The position numbers were made by a program, and so were the translations under genes. This document shows, in pieces, positions 11,770-23,477 of a stretch of 64,000 nucleotides of DNA (the first letter of the stretch is position 1; each line of letters starts with the position of its first letter). This DNA is from Lithodes maja (lineage: Eukaryota > Arthropoda > Malacostraca > Decapoda > Lithodidae). The notes beneath the pieces were generated by a model that did not search any database, was not told the DNA's origin, and saw only the letters and a program-made list of their open reading frames with translations. The stretch spans positions 39,298 through 103,297 of the forward strand of contig JBAKBP010007094.1 of assembly GCA_037953745.1 (NCBI GenBank). The letters are read 5' to 3'.

Positions 11770-12433
11770 CATCGTGAAGTCACTGTGCGAGAGATACGAG
11801 TTTGAGGAGAGATACTCACAATGCAATGAATGCTTGCATGAAGAATTATACTCACCTGGTGGGAAACTATCTTTATTTTTTACATGGACGCGACAAATTT
11901 TGACTCTCACAATAGCTCTTCATAACCCTTCACAACTGATTACATCTCCAAATAGAGTTGAAACTTGGCGTGTCCTTGTACAAAATAATTAGGAGCAGTC
12001 TATCAAAAGACTGTGACTGGAACCTGGCAACAAGGGCAACGCATGGGGACATCCCCCGATATCAAAAAGCCATGTATGAGCGTAGTGTGGCCGAGTTTCA
12101 GGTGAACCAAGGCAGTACCCTACCTTCTATTATGATGGAAAGAACACTGCCAGGGAACTCAGGGAAGAGTAGGTTTAGTGAAGTGTAGAATGTTATTTGC
12201 CATGGACGTCCAATCTGCTTGCCACCAGTGACAGAGGAGTTGGCTAACGTTTGAGAAATAATCTGATACACGAATAGGTCACAGGAATAATTTTACGCAA
12301 AAAGTCATAGTATTGCCAATATCCACTAGCTATAATATAATTCTAAAAACTAGTGTAAACTAACTGTATATATGATTCCTACATGAAATATGACTACATT
12401 ATATTAGGCTATATATATGTGTTGCATTCACTT

Positions 12434-12915
12434 ACAAAGGGGGTTCTTTTCCCCTGCACAGCTTCTTGCTCCGTACAGGGGCATAGTGCGTCCTTGTATT
12501 GAGTAATGTTCACATGTGTGGGGAGGTTCCTCTCACACCGCCCTCCTAGACTAAGTTGAAAGGAAGGCCTTTCGTATCATTAACTCCCTTCCACTCACCA
12601 ACTCTCTGCAATCTCTCTCTCTCCGTCGCAATGTTGTATCTCTCTCGCTATTCTATCGCTACTACAATAATCAGTGTTCCTCAGAGCTTTCCCAGTGTAT
12701 ACCACCTCCTTTACTTAGGGTACGTCTTGCAACTCAATCCCACCCCTACTCTGCGCAACTCTCCAACCCGAGAGTGAAACGTTACTCTCAGTCTTTCTTC
12801 TACTCAACAGCTGAGCTCTAGAACTCTCTCCCAGAATCAGTCTTTCCCTCTTCCTATGACTTAAATTGCTTCAAACTCTGTGTGTCCAGGCATTTTGGCT
12901 CGAACGTCCCTTGAT
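12434..12915 (+). pseudogene. LINE RT C-terminal remnant
   Basis: Read in one frame, this encodes the typical end of a non-LTR retrotransposon RT: PAQLLAPYRGIVRPCIE, then VWGGSSHTALLD, VERKAFRIINSLPLT, LSLRRNVVSLSLFYRYY, and a final NSLPESVFPSSYDLNCFK before a stop. Three in-frame stops replace expected residues: one after RPCIE, one after ALLD and one where Trp is expected before NSLPESV. It is an old, dead fragment. Its 3' untranslated part (GGGGGAGGCACTTGC) runs to about 13010. Confidence 0.8.
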
Positions 12916-13239
12916 TTTGGCCCTGTCACTCTTTCAACTATGGGGGAGGCACTTGCTAAAGGCAGTTCTGCCTTTTGCCTCCCTCAATCACATAGAAAGA
13001 AAAACAAATACTGCATCCACTATATACCATTTCCCTAGTAATCTAGAATACTCGGTGTGCTTTATCTACATTGCTAGGTTTTACCATTATATTATATTTA
13101 ATCATTAACCGGAATGGCGTCTTAATACAGTATTCTCGTGTATTTTGACTATTTTCCTATGCAAGAGTAAAACTCGCATCACTCGATTATACATTAATTA
13201 TAGTTGTAGAGCATACTAATATCCTTTGCATTCTGATAA

Positions 13240-13264
13240 TGAAGTAGTGTGTGTGTGTGTGTGT
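13240..13264. repeat. GT microsatellite
   Basis: About ten GT units immediately before the dispersed repeat at 13265. The sequence 13010-13239 holds nothing recognised. Confidence 0.8.
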
Positions 13265-13412
13265 GTTCTAGTTGGCATGGTCGTAATCCACCAAGAAACA
13301 GTAAGTTTCTCGCTTACTTTTGGCGCTACCTGAACGTAGCGAACAGAGCCATCTATGGAGAGCCAAAAACATTATATCTCGGATTTTTTCGAATACCACC
13401 GTCTAGTCCATC
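13265..13412 (+). repeat. Dispersed repeat, second copy
   Basis: Inverted partner of 4040-4212 (shared GTCGTAATCCACCAAGAAAC and TTTTGGCGCTAC). The segment 13413-13944 downstream has no gene. It ends in a pyrimidine-rich TTTTGTTTCAG just before the ATG at 13945, which looks like a splice acceptor. Confidence 0.6.
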
Positions 13413-15546
13413 GGGTAATGTTAAACAAATCTGGGTTATATGACTTTCGGGTAGAATTTGGCAACATGACCAAAATATATCTCTGGAGTATACTGAATGC
13501 AAAATAGGTTGTTGCCAATTTTTCTGTCATGGTTTAGATGGTTTTCTGGGACCAAACAGAGATGGGGTGTTGTAAACTATGAATTTAGGCAATTTGTAAT
13601 GATATATTTGAAAATTACCACACAAAAAAGTTCCTGAGCATGTTTCCAGTTAAATACAGGCTACACAATGTTACAGCACTAGAATACCACCTGCTCCATG
13701 AAGATCAACAGTACCTGTGGAGCTATGGCTATGTTTTAACGGGTAACACTGTTACTATGTGTAACTCATTATTGCTGGATTTTTGTTACAAGCTTGGACC
13801 CAAATGTTGGGCATGTTTCAGGAATTCTCCATAAGTACTTAATATTAACAATGCAAGTAGAGTGATAAAGGTCTGTTGTTAATAGAAAACAAATAAGATG
13901 TCTGTATGTAGTAGTAATAGTAGTCTCTTTTGTTTCAGGTCGGAATGGCTGCATCTGAAGAACCGCCAACCAAAAAGCAAACCTTAGACTTCAACCTCTG
14001 CTTAAAGTGCTAAAAGCCAGGAAATTTGGTTCTACAGCATATCGGCCTTCCTACATATGAGAAATTCCTAGACTGTGTCGGGGAAAGTGCCGAGTATGGG
14101 AATCCTAACTTTGTGCAACTGAATCAGCGGCTGCATGGTATGTCCGCTCAAGACCTGGAACAAAACCATGCAGGGTGGCACAGATCCTGCTATGGAGAAA
14201 TCACCCATAAGCAGCATACTGAAAGAGACAAAGCCAGGTGGACGAAAGCACTTGCTGAAAAGGACTCCAGCATATTATCCTCCAGAGGAGCTGGCCATCC
14301 TGCATCAATGACATCTGTTTCACAGGACACACCATCACCTTCTGCTGGGAGGGTCACACGATCCTGCATCCAGGTATTAAACCGAGATCACTGCTTCTAC
14401 TGTCAGACAGTGAATTATGATACAAAGAAAAAAGAAGAAGTGCTTCACGAATGTAGTACTTCAAACATTGGGAAATCCATTCAATAAGTCGTTAATGCCA
14501 GTGACAATGAAGTGTGGAAGGTGCACCTGGCTGATATCATTGCAGAGGGAGACTTCCTGTCCAGAGACATCAAGTACCACAAAAGCTGTCACACACCTCA
14601 CTGGTGCCACTATGTACAGAGGCCCAGAAGCCTCAGCAGAGATGATGACGATGCTGAACTGAACAACGTAGAGTTCATAGCTGCTGAAATCGAATACTTT
14701 GCTGAACTAGAGGAACGTCTGGATGATGGCGAATTTCTAACAGTGAAAGAAACCTCTACACTGTACAACAGAATGATGCATGATAATGGCATAGAGGAGA
14801 GAAGTCTTCATTACAAGGCAGCTGTGAAGAAGATCCAAGAGAATGTGCCCAATGCCATGGTTACACTGGGAAGAGGGAAGAACCCAACAATTATACATTC
14901 CAAGAAAGCAGACCGGTCAGCTCTGGATCAAGCAGCACAGGACAGGAATGTTAAAGCAGACATGAAGCTCATTTTCCAGTTCTCAAAGATCATCAGGCAG
15001 GCAATCCTCCAGTCCAGGAAAGATAACCAGTGGTCCTTCGATGGGTCACTACTTGGTTGTAGGCAAACAGGTGTCCCATCTGAACTGAGCAACCTCATCC
15101 GGTGGATCCTGCAAGGGGCAAAGGTAGCAATCACAGAGACACGTACAGAACAGTTACACACATCCTGCACCATCATTTCCCACTCAATCATGCAAGTGTG
15201 CAAGACAAGAAGACAAGTATTGTTGAAGCCGTCGTCTGCGGAGGCAACATTTCACCAAATGGTAGAAAGTCCCTATGCTGTCGGGTTATCTCTCTACATG
15301 TACCACAACTTCAGAAGTCAGAAGGCACTGTCACTACTGAACAGATGTGGAGCTGGTGTCTCATATGAGCGGGTTACCAAAATATGCAACAACATCGCCA
15401 ATGTCATGTCTGAAAACATCAAAGAGTATGGTGTGTATGTCCCACCAGGTCTTTTGAAGAACAAGAGGATCCGTGTCTCACTGGACAACATTGACAAGAA
15501 GGTGGACACCCCGGATGGAAAGGGCAGCTTCCATGGAACAGCCCTA

Positions 15547-16030
15547 CTAGGTTTTTCAGAGGCTCTGACATATCGTTTTTCATCAATAACTTCCAAACAA
15601 AGACTTGGATCGGTATGGCGCTTTGGCACAACTTGTTTCACACCCTGCCATAATTTATGGCGCTATAGTGCATTGCCAGATGCGGTTAATTACGGCGATT
15701 ACTCTTAACTCAGAAGGCGAAACCTGCATGAGCCAGATACATATTCGAACAGGTGAGGAATAACCGTGACGTGACGTAGTTGTGACGTCTGTCCACAAAC
15801 CACCTCCACTTCTGCCCTCCCCTACCTACCTCCCTCCCTCTCTTTCCCTGCCTCCCTCCTCCTCCTTCACCATCTCCCACCCTCTCTCTCCTCCGCCTTT
15901 TCTCTCCCTTCTCTCTCTCTCTCTCTCTCTCTCCCCCCCCCTCCCCCGACCTCTCTCTCTCTCTCTTCCCTGCCAACACTTCTCGCTCTCTTCCCCACCT
16001 CAACTTTCTCTCTCTCTCTCTCTCTCTCTT
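15547..16030 (+). repeat. Left TIR of the mariner-type element
   Basis: Nearly identical by eye to the reverse complement of 19206-19699. It contains a GGCGCTATAGTGCATTGCC block, GTGACGTGACGTAG, and a long CT-rich inner tract from about 15900 to 16030. Confidence 0.85.
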
Positions 16031-16127
16031 CCATAATACATAATTATTATTATATATTTTTAACTCTTCCAACCCACCAACCAAACTATTTAGTCAATGA
16101 AATCAATGAAATTAAATAAATGTTATG

Positions 16128-16199
16128 GTCCTCACGGGGGTACGAACCCGCGATCACATAAACACTATACACACACCTTAACCATTACACCACGAAGAC
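16128..16199 (-). other. tRNA-like sequence
   Basis: On the minus strand 72 bases show a 7-bp acceptor stem (GTCTTCG with TGAGGAC, wobble pairs included), an A-box-like TGGTGTAATGG and a B-box-like GGTTCGTACC. The T stem pairs at only three of five positions and no clear anticodon stem is seen. It is therefore likelier a tRNA pseudogene or tRNA-derived SINE head than a working tRNA. It lies inside the mariner-type element. Confidence 0.45.
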
Positions 16200-16675
16200 A
16201 GAAATGCAGCTGTGCACATGTTATCGGTCTGTAGTGGCAAGTCAGTGTGCAGTAAATGCAGAGTATTGTAGGCAGTTGTATGCAAACGACCGTGATCACT
16301 GTTCTAACGTATTTGGCCGTTTCTTACGTGCTGCAGAGTTTTATGGTGGCATTATATATCAACTGAAATATGTATATGATCCTGTTTTCCACAGTTACGT
16401 TGGACGTCTGGTGTGTTGGGGCAGCTGAGGCTTGGTTATTTATAGGAGGTTGGTCAGGGGTTAATAAGGTGTAAGAGTGGGAATAGGGCAGGGATTCAAG
16501 AGTAAAGTAGTATGTAAAAGGAAATGTAACTGAAAAACAAATAAATAAATAACAAAGTCAGGAGGGAAGGAGGTGGTTAGGCCCTTGTGTTCAGAGGTCA
16601 GTTTAGACAAATATAGCAAGGGGAAATTCAATGGGAGGACAAATGATACAAACAACTGAGCACATATTTTTTATT

Positions 16676-18962
16676 TTAGTCTTCATCACTATCGAGGAAC
16701 AACTCGTCCTCATCATCGCTGTCGATAGTGATGATGACGGGATCCACACCTTTGTGTATATTATCTGAAGTCCAGTACTGGTACTCGAAGGTTCTCGATC
16801 GCTTTACAGCACCTGCCCACACTTTCCTTGTAGCGATCAGCTTGGCTTCTTCTAGCCTGGCCTGCAGATCTGTGCGGGTGAACCTCTGTAAAGAAGAGCG
16901 CACATGCCCCTTCATGCAGCCCCACACCTGCTCGATGGCGTTGAGCTCAGGGTGAGCGGGCGGCAGGCGGACGATCTCATGACCCCATGAGCGGATGATG
17001 TTGTTAACAGTGTACCGAGGTTCTGGCCGGTTCTGCTTGCAGAGCTACAGAAGCTCGGGGCGTGTGGAGTGTGGAGGGTAGGGAATCTTGCGGCACTCCA
17101 GCCATTTCACAAGCTCCGCTTTGTTGGAGGCGGTGGTGGGGCAGCGGCTCTCCTCCGCCAGCTGGCTGTGGTAGGGTGCGTTGTCCATCACCAGCACAGA
17201 TGGCTCAGCCCGCGCTGGCAGGAGCTGCGACGTCAGCCAACGGAGGAACAAGATGCTGTTCATTTCACCGTGGTAGTCACCGCTTTTGTTTTTGGCAGGG
17301 AAGCACAAAAACGATACGGCAACAAAATCGACTGTGCCACCTGCAACTACCACAAACCGCTCCCCTTCTCCAGGCGGCACCTGACGGCTGTAGGGGGCAC
17401 TAGTGGCAGGCTGGGAGGTGTCCATCCACTCTTTGCTGTGGTGCATCCGGGTGGTGAACCATGTCTCATCCACATAAACCACCTGTCTTCCCTCATCCCG
17501 ATGTCGCTGGAGTACTCGGAGAGCTTTAACACGGCGGCATACGACATCCAGCGACTCTTTCCTCACATACATTTTTCGCTGTGAGGTCTTGTATCGGAAC
17601 CCCATGTTGTGCAGGATTCGCCATATCGCCGTCTGTGATGTTTCTTCTGGTATGATGCTCGCCATCTTTAATTCTTCACCCAAGGTGCCGATGGTAATGG
17701 TTTGCTTGGCAGCAAACTTGCCATGTACATGGCGGCGAATGGCACCAATTGTAAAACTGTCAAAAACAGCTGGTGTGGCAGGAGGTTTCCGTGATCCAGG
17801 CGGTGTTGTGGGGGGAGTGGCTGCCCCAGGAAGAGCACCCATGTTGCGCTGTACCATCAGCCGCACTGCATTAATTCGCCGTCACACCAATGGCTTGTGC
17901 AACACGATCATAAGGCCTGAGTGGGCAAAGTCAAGTATGGAGATTAGATAATGTGCATGAAACCAATTATATATCATAGAAGGCATTTTAAGCACGGTAT
18001 CATGGTCAAAATAATTATCCTGTTTACATTATTATACAGTATACACTTTTATTACAATTACCGAGTTCATTGCTCCGAAGGTGGTAATAAATTAAAATGT
18101 AAAACTTGCAAACTAAACAAACAAAAACTGGGACAAGGATAATATAAAGTCAAATTAAATTATCAACATCGCTATGTGGAAACAACGCTTAATACAATGG
18201 AATTTATGAAATAAGAAAACACAATCCACCACATAGGGTGTACAATGTACATCACTACATGAGCAATTCAATCTGGTTCCCAAGCAAATGAATCGCACAC
18301 ATAACAACGCACTATCGTCACGTTCAAGGTATTAGTCAACTTTTGGAAGTCCGGGACGTTCTGGTAAATTTTACTAAACTTTGCATGAATAATGAAAGTA
18401 CATGGTAAATGTCAAAATATTAATATAAAACAATATTTGCAACATGACAAGACATTAACAATAGTACAAAATACAAATATTGATCAGATATCTATACTAT
18501 TACAAAAAAATATATAAAGTACAGTACAGCACTTACTAACGATAGTGCTATCGGGTAGGTACCTGTAAGCATAGCATGCCTCAAGTGACCCCTATCAATA
18601 ACTACCCTACAAATAACCTACATTTATTGCACAAATAAACTAAGGAAATCGCAAAAGCAAGCAATTGATACTATCGACAATGAATACATATAATATAAAG
18701 ACAAATAATTGCAAAATATGAAGACGTAACAACAGTTTTAAACAAAGAGTACTCTTTTAACAAGAACAATAAATTTTAAGAAATGGAGAGCAGAAACGCA
18801 CTGATTGCATATAATTTACGATGGTAAATGAGCATGAATATTCACTTACCTATTCAGACAAATCCTTAAGGTATTGGCAGCTTTCTCCCGGGTGTATATG
18901 GATAAAAGTCGCAAAGCAATTGCTTTTCTGCAACCAGGTGGACATCGTAACATGTTGGCCAT
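16676..18962 (-). pseudogene. DDE transposase, two exons, wide D-E spacing
   Basis: Exon 1 (about 18962-18850) ends at AG|GTAAGT; exon 2 starts at 17916 after CTCAG. The join makes a continuous helix-turn-helix-like region (CRKAIALRLL...RVAQAIGVT). Intron 17917-18849 is 933 bp and holds no gene. Catalytic residues: D in VVYVDETWF (plus-strand ~17460-17485), D in VLVMDNAPYHS (~17172-17198), E in PELNAIEQVW (~16920-16950). By count 83 residues separate the second D and the E, far more than the 34 of Tc1. The C-terminus is acidic (DSDDEDELFLDSDED). Two breaks: a 4-bp TAAT duplication near 17873 and an in-frame TAG at 17046-17048. Otherwise open, hence recently inactivated. Confidence 0.85.
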
Positions 18963-19205
18963 GGCATCGAAGAGACAACCTTCTCTACAATACCCTGGTC
19001 TATGACTGGTGATACAGAATGCCAGTGACACACCACTACAACTTTCTGTACACCTTAAAAACGGGCAAATATGCTTGAACAAGAACCACGGTCGTTAGCA
19101 CAAACCACCGTACCATTCTCAGCATATAATTCCCAGTTATCTCCCGCTATGTGAGAATATGGGTAACATGTGCATGGCTGCATTTCTTATATTATATAGT
19201 CCATG

Positions 19206-19310
19206 TTAGAGAGAGAGAGAGAGAGAAAGTTTAGGTGGAGAAGAGAGCGAGAAGTGTTGGCAGGGGAGAGAGAGAGAGAGAGAGAGAGGTCGTGGGAGGG
19301 GGGGAGAGAG

Positions 19311-19341
<31 letters not shown>

Positions 19342-19699
19342 AGGGAGAGAAAAGGCGGAGGAGAGAGAGGGTGGGGGATGGTGAAGGAGGAGGAGGGAGG
19401 CAGGGAAAGAGAGGGAGGGAGGTAGGTAGGGGAGGGCAGAAGTGGAGGTGGTTTGTGGACAGACGTCACAACTACGTCACGGTTATTCCTCACCTGTTCG
19501 AATATGTATCTGGCTCATGCAGGTTTCGCCTTCTGAGTTAAGAGTAATCGCCGTAATTAACGGCATCTGGCAATGCACTATAGCGCCATAAATTACGGCA
19601 GGGTTTGAAACAAGCTGTGCCAAAGCGCCATACCGATCCAAGTCTTTGTTAGGAAGTTATTGATGAAAAACGATATGTCAGAGCCTCTGAAAAACCAAG
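19206..19699 (-). repeat. Right TIR of the mariner-type element
   Basis: Reverse complement of the left TIR, with GA tracts at about 19206-19345. It ends ...CTGAAAAACCAAG followed by the TA duplication. Confidence 0.85.
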
Positions 19700-20842
19700 T
19701 AGGTGTATACCAACCCTCTGGTGAAGGAGAAACCATTTTGGATCCAGTGCGACTGGGCAGTGGTAACTCAGCCTCAGGCCTGAGAGATATACCAGCATCT
19801 GTTAGTGAACTGGCCACATGTATTATTGAAGGCAACCCAAAGCCCAGAGCAAGTCCTCACTATCCAGCATACAAGATGGGAAGGTATGATGCTGAGTACA
19901 AGCAGGCACAAACATATGACATTGCCTGGATGCTGGCTCGGTGTTGTTGCCGGAGCACAGAAAGTCAACCCAGAGATGATGCTGACACCCCAGACCACCA
20001 GATGGACAGTGCCACTACACAGGATGAAGATGCTGAAGCAGGAATGGTCTCACAAGATGTCAGACAGCCTGTACCCCTGTGGTCTGCCTACAACTCACTA
20101 ATAGAACCCCAAGATATGCCTGCTGCCATTGACAAAGCCTTTGGTCTTCCTATTATCAATGCACCAGCCCATGAATGGGTCACCTTGGTTACAGCCTTGA
20201 ACCAACTGACCAGACTCAACGAACTGGTGTCAGGCCCTGAAGCAAAGCTGCTAGTGACTTTGGACATGGACCTATACAAGAGAGCTCTAAAACTAGAGCA
20301 CGTTCTACCCCAGTACAGAAACAAGTGGCTGCTGTGTCCAGGAGCATTTCACACTGTACTCTGTGCACTACGATGCTTGGGCAGGACCGTTGAAGGCAGT
20401 GGGCTTGATGAGGCATGGCAGGAAGCTGATCTGTACAGCAGTGTCATCACTTCACACATCATCAATGGGAGTCATCACAACAGAGCTATGCAAGCTCACC
20501 AAATCACACTCCAAGCACTATTCGATCTATGGATGAAGTCTTTCTTTGAAGAGAACCCTGCACTGCGCATCAGACTGCAAGCAAGTGTTGAAAAGCTGAC
20601 TGAAGCATGTAAGACTCAGCAGGATGTCCACGAAGCACACAGGACATTCCTACTGGAGCCTGTAGTCCATGGAAATTGAGAAGCTGCTGCACGAATTTGA
20701 TGAAAGTCACAAGTAACAGCCAATGTACCAATGGGCACAGATGTACATGAGGCAGGTCATGGCCTTGTTGCAGTTTCAGTGTGCAACCCGTGAAGGGAAC
20801 TGGTTCCTGTATTTGGGAGCACTAGGTGCATTTACTTCTTTT

Positions 20843-22300
20843 GTGACGCCTGCAGCATAGCAGAATGCCACGTGGGCTCAGCCGCTCGCTCGGCCACTCG
20901 CTAACACTCGCCAGGGCAGTGTATTTGGCTACAGTCTATCTACAATGTAGTACTTTCTTGTGAATCGTCATGTTGCAGGCAGTACAGAAGTGGTCTTTAT
21001 TTTCGCCTGTGACAATGCATTATATTTGATATCATCAGTTATAAGTTTAATGTATAAGACTGAATGATACAGCTAGAGAGTGTGAGTGAGAAGTGCAGGA
21101 GGCAGAGGGTAGTCGCGTAGTGATACACGTTGTCTCAGTGACGTCATGCCACGGCCGGGCCCTCTGAGTGGCTGGCTGCCTCACCACCCTCCCGCCGCGT
21201 CAGGAAGTGGTCCCCCTCGCACTCCCGCTGCCTTGTGTCTTCCTTGCTCAGAGCTTGCCTGACCAGCATACCCTTCACATATCCCTTGCTACCTGTCCCC
21301 GACTTCTACCTATAGAACACTTTCTCTCTCTCTCAACTTCTTACCTCTCATTCTTTCGATCTATTTAATATCATAACTCCCCTTTGGTTCTGCACGATTT
21401 CATACATCGGCCATTGTATTATATGCTGAAGATCTCAGATATTCCATGATTAGATAGACATTTTGGAGGGGTTAACATTTTGTCTGTAGAGGTTCGACAC
21501 ACTCGTGGTGTCTCCCTACCTTTTGCTTGGTTGTCTGCTGGGCTATTTAATGCTAGACTGGGGTGAGGCTATTGTTGTTGTATTTTCCGATGTGTACCAG
21601 GTTTTGCTGAACCTGTACAATCGCAACGGATACGTGGGAAGCCTAGGTTGTCTTTCTGACTGTGTACCTTGTGAGTTTAGCACTGTGTTGCGAGTGAGGG
21701 CTTTTGCCTCTGCCACCCAACACTGTGCTAACTCGTTTTGCTTTGACTTTGAGAGGGTCGCCAGGAGAGAACCAGATACTAGCGATCTGGATCTCTCAAG
21801 AGAGCACCCCGTCATTTAACGTAATTTGGCCGTACAGTCTTAAGGACCTTGCTAGGCTATGAGCCGCTTGCTCAGCCATTGTTTCCTAGCCTACGACATC
21901 CCCGCTAGACTTTATTCGCCTAGCAGACACCCGATTAAGATTATAAACTCTTATGTTATGTATGCAGCATTTTTATTCACGTTGATTGTAAGCCTTGGTT
22001 GTTGTTGACTTGCACAACCCGAGCAGGTTTTTGTGTTGCCTGAGGACGTACTTCTTTTGATGTTGGAGATAATACTATTGCGCATTTATTATTATTCCCG
22101 TGCCAGTTAACACTGTATGTCCATACACTTGTCATATCTTGTTCCTGCTTTATATAACAGTTCAAAATCCGATTCGATTATCTTAAGCAGCATCAGACTT
22201 TCTTCAGAAGATTCCTGCTCGATGCTTTAGGACTTTCATTCACTTTCTTTAATATAGGGGTGACAGTTTATTATTGTTTAGAGTAACTTTAAGCCAGCAC
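20843..22300 (+). mobile_element. Old LTR of the same family as 46954-55097
   Basis: Starts TGTGACGC directly after the unknown ORF. It matches the young LTR (read on its coding strand) in ordered blocks: CTCGC...CGCCAGGGCAG, ATATCATCAGTTATAAG, the CAAGAGAGCA...ATCTGG block, CGGCCGTACAG-like, GCCGCTTGCTCAGCCATTGT, GTTCAAAATCCGAT and CAGAAGATTCCTGCT. The match fades near 22300 and no PBS or gag follows, so it is a truncated or solo LTR. It contains TGACGTCA at 21139-21146. Considerably diverged, so old. Confidence 0.75.
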
Positions 22301-23477
22301 ACTAAGTCGAGATTAACGTCAGGACTGGAGCCTCTCTGCGATAATTCCAGTCCCTTGTTCACACACCTAAAAGGGCTTCAAATATCTCACAGCATTTCGT
22401 TTTGTTTAGCACGTATTCCAGTCTCGGTCCGACTTGCTCTGAACGTAAACCTTTGGAAACTCCATTATTTTTATCTCTAGGCAAGGGACTAAGAAGAGCC
22501 AAATGTCGGCTGAGTCATTGTTTTCAGAAATATAAGAAATCTGGTTTTAAAATATGATGCTTCGAGTTATGTTTCTATTTGGCGATCTATGGCTTATCGT
22601 CTTGTACTGGTGCACGCTTATATATTTATGGAAAACAGGCATATAGCCTGAAATTAGGTTTGCTTTAGGTCATGCATGCAAATACTTATATTATACTCTC
22701 CACCAAAAGAATAAAACGTGTCAGTGATCTTGTCCATGCTCCAAGCTAGGTAATACTTATTGCACGCTTAATTATTTATTTCAAAGTACATTATGTTTTA
22801 TAGGATATAATTTACATACACATTACACAGTGCTACAGTTCTTCACACTCTTATTTGTGTATGCATGTGGTACACTGATCAACACTCCACATGTGCTATA
22901 GCTATTTCAATAATTTGTGTCTGTACAGTACGCTTGTTGTTGTGAGTGGTCAGTATGTCACCACGGCACAACACTACAGCAAACTAGAGACCCGAGTATA
23001 TGTGTCAATATTGCATTACATCACAGCAATCCAACAACATCGCCCAACACCACAACGCCGCACAACACTCCTCAATGTGCAACACCCAACTCGTGGTCCC
23101 AAACTCCCCAATCGTATTTGCGAGATTCAGTGTCTGAGGCTCTGAGCTCCGCTCTTAGTCTCGCGTACCGTTCTCCTGTGTCTGATCCTTTTTTGTTTTG
23201 TTTTTTAAAAGACCTCCGTCTACGTATTGTGAAAAACCTGTTATCCTCCGGCAAATTGTGGGGTTGAGTGAGTGAAGGGGGGGACAGTGAAAGAAGGAGG
23301 ATACATGTTTTTCATAATACGTGTTGCTAGCCCCAAACGCGCGACCAACTGTGGCTTTCAACCATCCAACACATCCCCTTTTATTTATGTGCATCACACA
23401 TGTTAAATACAAATAAAGTTTATGTTTGGAAAGACTACGGATACACCACTCCTGCCCGGGCCTCACACAGTGGCATG
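22301..23477. other. No gene recognised
   Basis: Mixed AT-rich sequence. Short open frames (for example 22917-23267) carry no domain I recognise. Confidence 0.45.

Larger units (their letters stand above)
15547..19699 (-). mobile_element. IS630/Tc1/mariner-superfamily element with long TIRs
   Basis: About 480-bp TIRs (15547-16030 and 19206-19699) begin CT(A/T)GGTTTTTCAGAGGC and are flanked by TA (15545-15546 and 19700-19701). TA is the target duplication of the Tc1/mariner superfamily. Taking the element out with one TA rejoins the surrounding reading frame, so the boundaries are well supported. It encodes a two-exon DDE transposase on the minus strand. Both TIRs carry long CT/GA tracts on their inner sides. 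The wide catalytic D-E spacing resembles the group I remember as Sailor (DD82E). Confidence 0.88.
13945..20842 (+). pseudogene. Unrecognised multi-copy protein with two Cx2C...HxSC modules, split and truncated
   Basis: I cannot name this family. Removing the mariner-type element (15547-19699, one TA kept) leaves a frame of roughly 900 codons from ATG 13945. The N-terminal half has two similar modules: NLCLKC with WHRSCYGEITH about 75 residues on, then HCFYCQ with YHKSCHTPHW, both looking like zinc-binding Cx2C...HxxxC units. The rest has no motif I recognise; it is rich in predicted helix-forming residues, with AFGLPIINAPAHEW and CPGAFHTVLCALRCLG blocks. In-frame TAA codons lie at 14011-14013, 14485-14487 and near 20715. 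The 3' end is cut by an LTR at 20843. A second N-terminal copy is at 63436. Repetition suggests a mobile or amplified gene; function unknown. Confidence 0.7.

Noticed and set aside
19203..19541. Arg/Glu-rich open frame (RERERE), also at 15710-16084
   Set aside because: Translation of GA/CT microsatellite within TIRs.
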